Shown here: positions 49,250-61,800 of the stretch, one piece after another
How the letters are laid out: every line of letters starts with the position of its first letter
Position numbering within the stretch: position 1 is the stretch's first letter
Assembly: GCA_028274465.1 (NCBI GenBank)
Contig: CM051456.1
Coordinates: 127,984,880 to 128,048,879, forward strand
Length of the DNA stretch: 64,000 nt
Reading direction: 5' to 3'
Source of the DNA: Plantago ovata
Lineage: Eukaryota > Streptophyta > Magnoliopsida > Lamiales > Plantaginaceae
Notes under the pieces: generated by a model
The model's database searches: none
The model's input: the letters and a program-made list of their open reading frames with translations, nothing else
What the model was told of the DNA's origin: nothing
Made by a program: the position numbers and the translations under genes

Positions 49250-50399
49250 TAGCCACAGAGAACATGAGCTAATAGTTCTTTCTGAAATGTCCCTTGCAAT
49301 ACCATAGATTCTTCTTCTATAGCTTGTAATACTAGTACTGATGAGCGAGCCTGTCACAATTCCTCAGGAGTCAAGATTATTACCTTTAGAAGTTAATTGC
49401 TTTTCTCTTGGACTTTCAGAAATCTCATTGCTTTCAACTCCATGAGCTCAGTTCTGTCCGCTTATAGTTCATACTTCATACCAGCTTATACACTTCCAAG
49501 AGGATGTGGAAATCTGTTATCAAACAAGATAATATATAAAAACTTTTAAAAATTTCTGATTTTTGTGCTGGTTGATTTTCTGTTTTAGTTCTTCTGTCAC
49601 ACTGTCAGTTATGAAAATGAACGATAAGAGTATTCGAAGCTTACAATCGTTAATTAACTTGCTTTATTGTTGTCTCTCAATCTCTTTTCATTAGTCTGAA
49701 GTGTGATCATCATGTTTCACATTTTCACACCTTATGATATGTTCTTTCTCCGGCCTGTGTCCGTATTATGTGCATATAAGTTCCTTTCTATTAATGAAGG
49801 TCGATGTGAACAGCAAATGCCTGTCGTATTATGTGCATATAAGTTCCTTTGTAATTGTAAACTTATATAGAAGTGGTTGTTAAACCAGATGCTCAGTAAT
49901 ATTAGGCTAGTAGCAGCAAGTATTGTCAGTGATGAACAAAACAAATGAAGAATGAGACCATTACCATTACTATTAGTCCAGCAGCATATGGATTTTCATG
50001 TCATTATTTATGATGATGAGCTTAGGAAACAACGAGCTATGTTGGATGAAATTACAATGTGCATGTTTGGCTCTAATCCCACTTTTGACTCTTTCAGCTA
50101 CTCCAAATTTTTATCGATATTCAATAACTACACCACATGCCGCGGATATGCCATTTGTTTGATGTCGTTCAAAGTTCATTTAACTTTTCTGCTACAGGCT
50201 AGTTTTGAATATATGTCTAGAAATGAATTAAGTAGTTGTTCTCAAATCCGACCATGTACCATTTAAGATGCACTTGTGTCTTACATATTAAAAACTTTCC
50301 ATCTCCGGCAAATCAGACCCGAAACGAAGTAGTTCGCCTCGAACCTGACGATGTAGATCTTTAGGATGAACTTGCGTCGTCATGAATTAAAACTTTTCA

Positions 50400-50541
50400 C
50401 CTTATGTCTAGCGGAATGGAGGTGAGATAGTGAAGGAGAGATACAGGTTCGATCCCCGGCGGAGACATAAGGCGGTTTAAGATATTGTATAGTAGAACCG
50501 TAGAAGTAGATGTAATATTTGATATTTAAAAAAAAAAAAAA
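50400..50541 (+). mobile_element. tRNA-derived SINE-like element
   Basis: Pol III promoter-like boxes: TAGCGGAATGGAGG (A box-like, 50409) and GGTTCGATCCCC (B box, 50446-50457), about 37 bp apart. It ends in a run of 14 or more A at about 50527-50541. About 140 bp, non-coding. Absent from the paralogous copy 1. Exact left end and target duplication not found. Confidence 0.65.
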
Positions 50542-50930
50542 ACTCATGGAAATACAACCAGAAATACTATTTAAAATGATTGGGGATAAGATCAGATATA
50601 AATTAGTACATACGAGTATTTATAAAATGATGATTTTGTTACATTAATTTTTTATTATGCAGTTAGTTTCAACTACTGGATATTATATTTAAGTACTTGT
50701 ATATATATGTCTAAAATTCAATAATTTAAAATGTTTACTACAAGTTCCATTAATTTATGGATCGCTATATTAAAATCTACGTGTAATCTCAGATCGACTA
50801 ATTCCAATCTCATTTCACTACTACCAGTTTGCACCCTGCAAACCAAACTGTACTCTCTCCTTCAAAAGATGTACCTTTACTCTGGCATAAGATATTCCAT
50901 CACCTAATTACTTATTCCACTCCACACATT

Positions 50931-50940
50931 TTATATATAA
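50931..50940 (+). promoter_or_regulatory. TATA box of the transaldolase gene
   Basis: TTATATATAA 73 bp upstream of the transaldolase ATG, followed by ACCTCACTCCCAG; conserved in the duplicated copy. Confidence 0.7.
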
Positions 50941-51003
50941 ACCTCACTCCCAGTTCTTCACATCCAGTTCATCATCACCAAAAAGAAAAGAGGAAAAACA
51001 AAA

Positions 51004-54000
51004 ATGTCAGCTACTTTGCATTCTCCGCTATCCTCAGCTCTCTCCTGCTCATCGTCTTCTCTATCGGTAACAAATTTACATTCACTCCATCACTTTACAG
51101 TATCGTATTGTACATTCAATTTCATTTGGTAATTGTTTTGATTGTGAACTGTATAATTAGGAGAAGCAACTGAGAATCGGAGTTCAATCGGTGAAGCCTA
51201 GCCTGATCTTCAAGCCTCACCGATGTTTTCGCTTAATCCGAGCTGCTCCGAGCTACTCTTCCTCTCTAGATACTGGTAATTTAATTTAACTATTTATATA
51301 TTCTGATTGTTTTTAAAAATTTCTGTGAGGTTAAATATCTATTTGGCTATTTCAATTGTGACAATATTAGGTATGAGCACGGAATTGGATGCGGTAACAG
51401 CTTACAGTGAGATCGTTCCTGATACTGTCGTATTTGATGACTTTGAGAGGTTTTTATTAATTTAATTTCTCAGTTTTTTTTTTTGGTTGATTAAGATAAA
51501 ATTAAGTGTTAAATGTTGTGATTATTGTTCAGTGTTGGTGATGATTTGAAAATGTTAATGCAATAGGTTTCCGCCGACTGCGGCTACTGTCAGCTCCTCG
51601 TTGCTGTTAGGTATCTGTAGCCTCCCGGATACGAAATTCAGGGTATATATTGGCTTTTACTATATGTCTATTTTAGGGATGAACTGTTTTCTGCATTTGA
51701 TTCTCTTGTTGGTTGCATTTCTTGAATCATATTTAAAGACGCCCGCTAACACTCATGACATGGCCTAATTTGCCACGTCATTTGATGTTAGTTGATTCTG
51801 CGGTGGTTGCGTTATGATTTGCATTTACGCGTTCTATACTAAATGCGTAGACTAGAGTGTGCTAAACAGATTGGTATATACTTGAGTGTTTGTACTTGCG
51901 CGCTAGGAAGCATGGAAACTTCAAATGAGCCGACGTTTCCTTGCCGGAAACCTATGAACTACCTTTATGGTCATTTGATAATTTTTTTTATTTAATTATT
52001 TTTGTCCATAATATGTGTTATATATTGTCTAATGTATGTGAGGGAATGAATTTTGTTAATTACTCATACGTCGCCTTAGAAATACGTACATCATACCTAT
52101 TTCAACTTATTATGTTGTTTGTAGTTTGATTTGACTAATTTATCTATTAAAATATCTATTTATTTGGTTATTTAGTTTTCATGCTTTCATTATAAGTTTA
52201 TAAATATTACTTTACATATTAACTATATTTAAATATATAATAAATGAAATGTTTCCTACACGTTTCCGTTTCCTACTTTTTTGAATTTTGGCGTTTCCAC
52301 GTATCCGTTTCGTTTCCGCTTCCTAGCTTGCACGTATGTACATTTAGATTTTAGATACATGGGAGTTTATAGTTGCATATCTATGCTGCTAATGTATGTT
52401 AGTGTTGTGTTTTAATGATCTGAAAAATAATTCGGAATGTAGGATTTGTGATGCAGAAATGTATAAAATGATTAACTACTCTAGGGTTCAAATGAGAAAT
52501 GATGACTTTTTTCCAAGTGCAAGATAAACTTCTACTATATGTTTATTTTTTATTTGTTTTTGGTGTTATAGAGTGCTGTTGATACTGCACTGGCTGGCTC
52601 AGAGTGTTATGGTCTAGAAAATTCAGATGACCGTATGTCCTGTTTCTCCAGCAAGGTAACATTTTGTAACTTGCGAATTTATATAGAAGATATATCTGTG
52701 GATAATGGGCCCCATACTCATGATCAACATGTCAACCGTATGTGGATGACAGGCATTGGTGAATGTTGGAGCTGAACTTGCAAAGCTTGTGCCTGGCCGC
52801 GTTTCTACTGAAGTTGATGCTCGTCTTGCATATGACACTGAAGGCATTATTCAGAAGGTCATTTCCCACAATTCTCAATATATGCTCGTGTGGCTTTACT
52901 TCTTTCCATGCTCCACTTTTGTATATTCCTTTGATGCCAATTGTTATCAATTTATCATGAGTTTTCCACTGCATTTCATATCATGTTCTATTAATAGGAA
53001 TAATATGTAATCTTTACGAGATATATTCTGCCACTAAATACTCCCTCCATATCAATAGGTTATAATATGCATTTGCTTTTACATGGTTATTTAGGAGAGT
53101 AACGAGAGTTTTTGACATATGGTCATTTATTGTATACGTGGTGGGTCTGCTTATAGACTAATGTTAATAAAGTTAGTTGGATGTAGCTGTTTATTAGTGG
53201 TGGGCCCGGACATTTAGTAAGAAGGATATACTTTGCCAAAAAAGGAAATGTATATAACCTAATGACACGGATGAAAATGGAAGATCCGAAGATGTACATA
53301 ACTTATCGAAACAGAGGGACCATATAATGGTATGTTGTCTATTTGCACCGTGTTCTCCATCCACCTTGTTTAGCCAAACCATTACCTTCTATTATTACCA
53401 TTTCAGCTGAAAACATCTTCTCTTTAACAGCGCTTATATAGTTTTTAGATGTAAATGCTGTAATCTTCTGCTACTATTCCATTCAGATCTTCCTGACTTT
53501 CATAGCCTATCATATTTATAGGTGCATGACTTATTGAAATTGTATCATGAAGTAGAAGTACCCCGAGACCGTTTGTTGTTCAAAATTCCTTCGACTTGGC
53601 AGGTTAGTGTTATGTTTTTAATGCATCTATGTTGCTCTGGAGGAACATACTCTACATCCTGTTCTACCAATCTTTTGCATTCTTTTGTTACATTTTTAGT
53701 TTATTCCTTCTGGTAGGGAATTGAAGCATCAAAGCTGTTGGAGTTGGAGGGCATACAGACACATATGACTTTTGTGTACAGGTATAACATTTTGCATTCT
53801 CTTGCAGAACCTGGATGGAATGTTTACTTGGATTGATGAAAAAAATAAATTCTTTAGTTGTCTTATATTATACAATGTGTAATAAATGGATGGAATGTTT
53901 ACTTGGATTCTCTAAGGTCATTAACAATTGTCACTCTCCAAGGTAGCTACTAGCTCCTCAACTAAAAATATAATGCCATTTCAATGAATTTCTATTTTCC

Positions 54001-55923
54001 TTTTAACTATTTTCTTTCTGCTACATACTTCCAGATGCATATGGTCGTTGAATATTATGATGTTTGATTATGTGTTGAGTTTTTACTATAATTTCATCAA
54101 CAATGATGATAACAAGTATCACTGGATAACTTATATTGAAAATGTTACTCGAGTATCAGTTCTGGAATTGGAATCCTTGATTTACATTTCTTTAATTAGA
54201 ATAATACGACATAGTTTTTTTTTCTGTTATGTCTATATAAATGTTCATTGATGTTACTGAATTTTACTCAAAGGTACACACTGCTGCTCAATATCTCTTC
54301 TCTGAGTAATTGACGAGTGTTGCCTACTTTCGTTTGTAGCCTCAATCACTATGTGCATACCGCAACATGCTTGATGTGATGTGTGGTCTTTCTCAATATA
54401 AGTATAATAATCTATTTACTTCGTGTAATTCCTGTTCTTCATTTTGTTTTTGTATATCTACAGCTTTTGTCAAGCTGCAGCTGCGGCTCAGGCTGGTGCT
54501 TCTGTTATTCAAATATTTGTTGGCCGTCTTCGGGTAACATATACCTTAAAGTAATGTCGGAATGATATTTATTTCTTGTTTTATAGTACTTTATTGAGAG
54601 ACTCATGCTTGCTAGGACTGGGCACGCCATCATACTGGAGATCCCGAAGTAGACGCAGCTATTAAAAGAGGAGAAGATCCTGGCTTGGCTTTGGTCAGTA
54701 CAATGAGTTGGTCCCTGTATCTTAATTTTTTGTGACGATTTTTCGTTCTATTTCATTCGTTCTTGCCATTTGTTACCTACCAATACATTCATCATAAATA
54801 CATATGCTCTCTATTTTCACGCTCAAACTCAATTGTCAAAAGCTTATTAACTATGTGTAGTGTGAAAAGAAGGTAGCAATCTCATGTTAAGTTCTAGTTC
54901 AGATAATACTTGCAATACCTCAGGAATTACTGTTTTAATATGCAATCTTTCAGAGATTGGCAATCTTTCAGAGATTGCAATATCTTCAAAGCCTTTTTTT
55001 CTTGTTTCTTCAAGGAAAAGCAAATTAGATACTAAGATTTGCTAATGTTGTGGGTTTATGTCCTGTCATTTCAGGTGACGAAATCATACAATTACATTCA
55101 CAGATATGGGTACAAATCTAAACTAATGGTGGCAGCGATTCGCAACAAGCAGGACATCTTTAATCTTTTAGGGTAAATTTCTCTTGCATTGGCATGCTTC
55201 CATCAGTAATTCTCTTTGCCTGATATAAGGACAGAGCCATCTATAATCTTTTTTCATAGTATTAAAAATACTTCCATAATCAGTCATCATTTATCTGAAC
55301 TTAGAGTATGTTTCTCTACAGGGTTGATTACATCATCTCGCCTTTGAAGATATTGCAATCTCTGAAAGAGTCTGTGACACCTCCTGATGAAAAATACTCT
55401 CTTATCAGAAGGCTTTCTCCACAATCTGCTGCTTCATACAATTTTACTGACGCAGAGGTGTGCTTTCTCCTATTCTGTTCTACTTTCTTACGTGACTTTT
55501 GAGTTTTGGCTGAGAATTACATTTTGAAATGACAACAAATGGTAATAAGAACGGGTCGAACATTGAACATAGAGTATGTTTCTCTAAAGGGTTGATAGTG
55601 CTGAGAATTTTATTGAATGTGGATTTTGAACACAAAGTGAAGTTGGAGCACGATACTATATATTTTATTCGTTGGCTAGCCTAAACACTGATGAGCTATG
55701 TTCAGGCTCCTCATTTCAAACCCATTTTAGCTATTGGGGTTAAGTTTTAACATCGTTATGCCTGATGTATTTACAGCTGGCGCAATGGGATCAATATAGC
55801 TTTGCCAACTCTATGGGACCTGCTGCCGTTGAACTCCTAAGTGCTGGAATGGATGGCTATGCTAGCCAATCGAGGCGAGTGGAAGGACTATTCGAGAAGA
55901 TATGGCCACCTCCTAATGTATAG
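51004..55923 (+). CDS. TAL: transaldolase, plastid-type
   Basis: Thirteen exons: 51004-51066, 51161-51275, 51371-51449, 51567-51642, 52572-52655, 52753-52857, 53522-53602, 53717-53781, 54464-54533, 54616-54693, 55075-55172, 55322-55457 and 55777-55923. They total 1,197 nt (398 aa plus TAG), all GT-AG and in phase. Transaldolase moves a dihydroxyacetone unit between sedoheptulose-7-P and glyceraldehyde-3-P in the pentose phosphate pathway. Residues 1 to about 60 are Ser/Arg-rich with no acidic residues until late, a chloroplast transit peptide. The Schiff-base Lys lies in [10 protein letters not shown] (exon 7). [18 protein letters not shown] and the C-terminal IWPPPNV match the plastid group (as Arabidopsis At1g12230, from memory). 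The usual TTNPS loop is replaced by TAATVSSS, which I believe is normal for this group. Single, intact gene; a second decayed start lies at 47394. Confidence 0.93.
53040..53290. mobile_element. degraded MITE in transaldolase intron 6
   Basis: Imperfect inverted ends: CCATATCAATAGGTTATAAT at the left and TATATAACCTAATGACACGG at the right, about 250 bp, starting ACTCCCTCC. Stowaway-like, decayed at the right end. Confidence 0.6.
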
Positions 55924-56420
55924 AGTGTACCAGGAATTTCCTTGTTAGAATAAGGAGCTAATGTTCCGCCAAAAGTCTGAGAACAATTGGCCGGGGCCTC
56001 TGTTTATATCTTCATGCACTGAGAATGTGAGATTGTATTCAGCAATTGGCGTCTTTGAAACTTTGTTCAATTTCTGAATCTGTTCAACCTCTTAATTTAT
56101 CTGCAGCAGGTTGATTTGCTTCCCTGAACTGTGTGCTTGATTAGCAAGTCATGCATATTTCGTGATTTAAAGTGCAAAATATGGTGAAAGAAATGTGTAT
56201 GCCACGGGTATGAGACTATACCTTGCTTTCCTCCTTAAGTTAGAACTGGTGGGTCCCACCAGTGGGGTAAATCTCATTGGTTTTACTGTTGAATTAATTG
56301 CAAAGTGGCCCATTTAGTTAGTAAATCTCATAAATAACCCATCATTAGAAGAAAGTTTTTTTAAACAATAAACAGTACTGTAAAGTGAAATTTGTGATTG
56401 GTAATTAAATAAACAGTACT
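55924..56420. other. 3' flank of the transaldolase gene
   Basis: Presumed 3' UTR and spacer. A short direct repeat (AATAAACAGTACTGTA) occurs twice at about 56367 and 56409. No gene seen. Confidence 0.5.
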
Positions 56421-56533
56421 GTAGAGAAACATACTCTAAGTTAAATGATACGTAGTAGTAACTGATTAGGGTCAAAAAGATTATAGATGGGTCTGTCCTT
56501 ATATCAGGCAAAGAGAATTACTGATGGAAGCAA
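56421..56533 (-). repeat. inverted copy of the transaldolase intron 11 end
   Basis: The reverse complement matches 55197-55320, the last part of intron 11 up to its splice acceptor: GTAATTCTCTTTGCCTGATA, AAGGACAGA and TTAGAGTATGTTTCTCTAC are shared. It stops just before the coding exon. Confidence 0.85.
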
Positions 56534-58028
56534 CCTATAAAATGAATGTACACGCACATTCTATACAATTTATTACAAAACACACAGTTATTGTCCTCAC
56601 ACAATTAACAAACTCATCGCAACTTATTTTAGCTAGTAGGTCCGCGATTGCATTATCCTCGTAGCCCATGGTTGGAAAATGAAAACGGGAAACCAACCTA
56701 TAAGATGTTGTGTATGTACTTTTTCAGTTTTCATGATATATGATCATATGAGGGGCAGTATATGCATGTGGAACGTGTATATGCACATGGACAATGTAAG
56801 AGGAGAAGAGATCCATCCATCCAGTTGAGTTTTTCAGAGCATCCGAGCCAGAACAATGAACCATTTTCTCCATAAATATTAGTAATACTACTAGTATATC
56901 ATTTATTCCATGTTATTAATGAACATGTCACACCATAAGACAAAACTGGTTCTTGAGTTTGGCAAATATGAGCCAAGAGGTACAATAATAGAGTAATATT
57001 TTACATGTGATAATTCACATGCACACTCTACTAATCAAACTGGCTAATAATTGTCTGTTCACAATCACCGATCTTGTCTGATGAGACAAATTTAATTGTC
57101 AAGGTGTTGCTTCTTTGTAATTGGTTTGATGTGATTATAAGGTTTAATAACTGATTACTACATGACCAAGTACAAAATGTTTCTGGTGTTTTAAGTGACA
57201 CTTGGCTCTATCTTAACTATTTTTTAATTTCTTCATTGTCTAGTTGTAAATGTAATCAATGGTGATTGGTGAACTCTCTACTAGTATGAATTGAAGTTTG
57301 AAGTCCTTGTGTGGAAGGCCTGAAGTAGAGAAGATTGCAAGTAGATAATAGGAGTACCTAGATTTAGGAGATTCTGAAACTGATAGGTGAATAATCATCA
57401 TTATACTCTATTTATTTAGTTTATCAAAACTAAGGTTATTAATTAGCTATTAATCACCTTATTATTAGTCATTTTTGCCTTTTAATCAATCATTTATTTT
57501 ATTAGTTTGAACTAACACCCAAAATATAAATGGGAAAGTTCCAAGAGCGGAGAAAGATGAATTTCCTAGAGTAAACAAGATCAAGAGATTGGTAACAAAC
57601 TTTATACTCATATGTCCCGGTCATTTCTTTACATTTGTTTCTTTGACTTTTTTGTGCCATGTTTGACCTTCGTTTACTTATAAACTATAACGAAAAATTA
57701 ATTTATGAAAGTATATTATGAAAATATAGTGTCTCTACTTTCATTATATAATTTCATTAATTATTTTTTCATTAAGATTTAAGATTTATTAGAGGTCAAA
57801 TGGGGGTGCGAAAAAGTCAACAAAACAAACGTAGTAAGTTCTATTTACCAAACTTTTTGACATATCTAAATAGAGAATATAGTTATGGTCATACAAAAGC
57901 TTTCTCTTCTATCTTCTATCAAAAGAAAAACACAAAAACCATCAAAACATAAATTTAGGTGTTTGTGAAATCGTATATGATCAATTAAACATCCACTTGA
58001 TTTGCGTACCTTTATACTCTCATCTTTA
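56534..58028. other. intergenic, one MITE-like inverted repeat
   Basis: AT-rich spacer between transaldolase and invertase. At 57611-57840 imperfect inverted arms (TTTGTTTCTTTGACTTTTTT left; AAAAAGTCAACAAAACAAAC right) mark a MITE-like element. No gene seen. Confidence 0.5.
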
Positions 58029-58200
58029 ATTTACGCGCCAAAATGCATTCCTACATATAACATACTTCCAGCTTTACGCGTCAAAAGATAGTCCTACATA
58101 TAACATACTTCCAGCTTTACGCGCCAAAACGATACTCCTACATGTAATATACTCCCATCTTTACGCGCCCAAAGATAATACTACATACTTCGCGCCCACT
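58029..58200 (+). promoter_or_regulatory. four tandem ~43-bp repeats with TTACGCGCCAAA-type sites upstream of the invertase
   Basis: Units start at about 58030, 58073, 58116 and 58160. Units 1 and 3 contain TTACGCGCCAAA, whose complement TTTGGCGCGTAA fits the plant E2F consensus WTTSSCSS; units 2 (GCGTCAAA) and 4 (GCGCCCAAAG) deviate. Each unit shares CCTACATATAACATACTTCC or a variant. Located 620-790 bp upstream of the ATG. Regulatory role is inference. Confidence 0.6.
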
Positions 58201-58732
58201 AATCCAATATCTTAACTCCGCGTGTCAACAAAGGTCTAAAAAATTCACATTAAAGAAAGACAAAGAAACACAAACAACAAATCATCATCGCGGTTGTTCC
58301 AATTTGAAGGGGATCCAACCGTGATAGATTAAAATGGCGTTGTCTGGGATGATTACCCTGCGTAGCTTATTCATTATCTGTCTATCTTTAGATGGAGTTG
58401 GTCTGTAATCCAACGCTTTAATCTTAGTTGTTTTTTTTAAAGAGTAAACTAAAAGTAAAAGTTATCACCATGTCCAAGAGGAAGTTTAAATTGACTAGAG
58501 TTGGACTTGAGTTGCGAGTCTTGTGAGTTGTGACCTGAGTCACCTGACCAATCATGACCAAGTTGCGGATGTTTTAAAGACCTGCACCTGATGGAGTAAG
58601 AAGTATTTAATTTATTACTGATGAATAAAAGCTGTAAATTAGTAATAATAATTTAATTTAATTAGATCCAACAATGGCAGGAAAATAATGTCCAGCCATG
58701 CAAGATCAAATCGATCCACTGTTTTCAAATTC

Positions 58733-58741
58733 CCTATATAT
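58733..58741 (+). promoter_or_regulatory. TATA box of the invertase gene
   Basis: CTATATATA about 80 bp upstream of the invertase ATG; short 5' UTR expected. Confidence 0.65.
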
Positions 58742-58815
58742 ACCATAACATTCACCAATTTCTCCAAATCCATTCACAATCCAATAAACCCAAATTAAAA
58801 AACAACAAACAAAAC

Positions 58816-61800
58816 ATGGCTCCCTCGTTTGCAGAGGAGCTACCATACCACCACCACCACGAAGATTACGAAACCCTCCCATCCTCCACCGCCCCGCTCC
58901 TCGCACCGTCAACCTCCGCCACCGCAACTCAGCCGCGTCGCCGCCGCAGAACCTCCTCCGTAGTCCTGTTGTTGCTGGTGGGGCTATTGGGCGTGGTCGT
59001 GTTTGCATTGGTTAGAAACAATAATAATGGTGGGTCCCACCAAAGAATGCCGGTGGCACCGCATGTGGTGCGTGGGGTGGCGGAAGGTGTCTCCGCCAAG
59101 ACGTATACGCCGGTTTTGGGATCGCCGGCTTTTTCGTGGACCCAAACTTTGTTGGCTTGGCAACGAACCGGGTTTCACTTTCAGCCCCAAAAGAATTGGA
59201 TGAACGGTAATTCATTTTTATTTTAAATTCATTAAATTAATTCATTTATTTTTTAAGTGTTAATTAATCAATCAATAATTAGTTTTTCTTAATATGTTTT
59301 TTTGTTTTTGTTACTTTGTTTTTGCATGTCTGTGCTGGCATTGCTTTGATTTGGAAAACTTGGCTGTCTTACTCCAGATCCAAATGGTAAGTCCATTTTA
59401 CTCAGCTTTTGCATACTACTTTGGTTACGTAACTCAAACATATAATATAATTACATTTCTATATAAAGATATCAAACGTAGTCTATTCGTATAGTATAGT
59501 CTATTAATTTGGACGGATTGAATATTAGTTTTGTCCCATAATAATATGAGTGTTGTTTGTCTTGAATCTTTAACTTAACTAACTATTATGATTGTTTAAC
59601 CCCACTTTTTTTTTTTTTGGAATAATAGTAGTAGATGATGATATGATTGTCAGTTTGTTAAACGTCAATTTAACTCTCCATATAGAGTATGTTAATATTC
59701 CCAGTGTATCAATTCGGATGTAATGAATGGAGCGTTCGTGAAAAGTTTACAAAGTTGTGCGGTTCGATTGTATTCGAGCAATTTGGGAACAAGTTAGTTA
59801 ATAGTTAATAAATCAAATATAAAATAGTATGCGAATAAATATATACATTTATTAGATCACCCAAAAATTAGTAGTAGTATTTTTTAATTATTACACTTGA
59901 CACCACTGAAAACGGCACATGGCCATTGGAAACTTTTAAATGGGGCAATAATTTAGCAAGTCACTCAATTCAATCTCATCATTACATTAGTAGTTAATCC
60001 TACATTGTCACTACAAATATTTTTATATAATTTAATGTTTAATCATCATTAAACAGGTCCACTTTTCTACAAGGGATGGTACCATTTCTTTTACCAGTAC
60101 AACCCATTTGGAGCAATATGGGGCAACATTGTATGGGCCATGCTGTGTCAAAAGACCTCATCCACTGGGCCCACCTCCCGATCGCCATGGTTCCCGATCA
60201 ATGGTACGATGCCAATGGCGTCTGGACTGGATCTGCCACGTTCCTTGAAGACGGACAACTTGTCATGCTTTACACTGGATCGACTAACGAGTCAGTCCAG
60301 GTCCAGAATCTTGCATATCCTGCTAACTCATCTGACCCATTCCTAGTTGAATGGGTCAAGTACCCGAATAACCCGGTCCTGGTCCCACCACCGGGTATTG
60401 GTTACAAGGACTTCCGTGACCCCACCACTGCCTGGTTGACTCCCCAAGGCAAGTGGCGGTTCACCATTGGTTCTAAAGTTAACAAGACCGGCATCTCATT
60501 GGTCTACGAAACTAAGGACTTCAAGAGTTTTGAGAAGTTAGATGGAGTTCTAAGGGCAGTGGATGGAACTGGCATGTGGGAATGTGTTGATTTCTACCCT
60601 GTTTCGAAGGTGGTCGAAAACGGGCTAGATACATCCGTGGATGGACCTGAGGTCAAGCATGTCATGAAGACTAGCTTAGATGATGATAGAAATGACTACT
60701 ATGCTATTGGGACTTATGATGGTGAATCTGGAACTTTTACTCCTGATGATCCCAAAAATGATGTTGGTATCGGATTGAGATACGATTATGGAATTTTCTA
60801 TGCGTCTAAGACATTCTATGATCAACATAAGAAGAGAAGAATCTTGTGGGGATGGATCAAAGAGACTGACAGTGTTGTGGCCGATATACAGAAGGGCTGG
60901 TCATCAGTTCAGGTACCATATAACTATTCAGATTCGCAATCTTTAAATTCTACTGTATGCATCTTATGCATCATGACACATTTTGCGCAGTTTTTGCTCT
61001 TATTCTTACGAATTTCCATCTTCAATATAGGCGGTTCCAAGGACAATATCCTTGGATAAAAAAACCGGCAGCAACCTACTACTCTGGCCTGTTGAGGAGG
61101 TGGAGAAATTGAGATTAAAGAAAAAGGTTTTCGATAAGGTGGAGGCTTCCCCCGGTTCTGTTGTACATCTTGATGTCGGCTCTACCTCACAGGTTTGCTC
61201 CTGAAAATTCTGATCGCAATTCTAATTGTAGTAACATTCATAGTGTGTGTACTTACATATAGATGCTTATATCATTTTGCAGCTGGATATCATGGCTGAG
61301 ATTGAGGTAGATAAAGATGCATTAGAGAGACTAAATGGCACTGACCAAACCTATGACTGCACCACGAGTGGTGGGGCTGCTCAAAGAGGTGCATTGGGGC
61401 CATTCGGTTTGTTGGTTATTGCTGATAAGAGCCAATCCGAGCAAACTCCAGTTTACTTCTATGTTTCGAAAGACACACAAGGAAAGTTGACGACATCATT
61501 TTGCGCTGACCACTCGAGGTGAAATCTTTGGCCTATTCAATGCAGTTTCTACGTACAAATTAAGCATGTTAAGTATCTGCTGTATTCATTAACAATTTAA
61601 CTTGCTCTGCATGTAGGTCATCAAAGGCAACTGATGTGGACAGTGCAATCTACGGTAGCACCGTTCCTGTACTCGATGGCGAAAAATTGTCACTGAGAAT
61701 CCTTGTAAGTACTCATTCATCATCTGCCTGTCGTACTACAAACCTAACATATGGAGTGCTGTAATACTTAACGCGAAATGAATATCTTTTCTCTCCAGGT

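Larger units (their letters stand above)
49250..51030 (+). repeat. segmental duplication, copy 2 (with the functional transaldolase promoter)
   Basis: Collinear partner of 45355-47420. It continues without a break into the intact transaldolase gene, so it is likely the original location. Within it 49780-49860 has a short internal repeat (GTATTATGTGCATATAAGTT, twice). It also contains a SINE-like insert missing from copy 1. Confidence 0.85.

Noticed and set aside
49952..50266. 104-aa ORF in duplication copy 2
   Set aside because: Not preserved as an open frame in copy 1 and no recognisable domain.
58334..58408. Small ORF upstream of invertase beginning MALSG
   Set aside because: 24 codons, hydrophobic by chance; no conservation could be tested.
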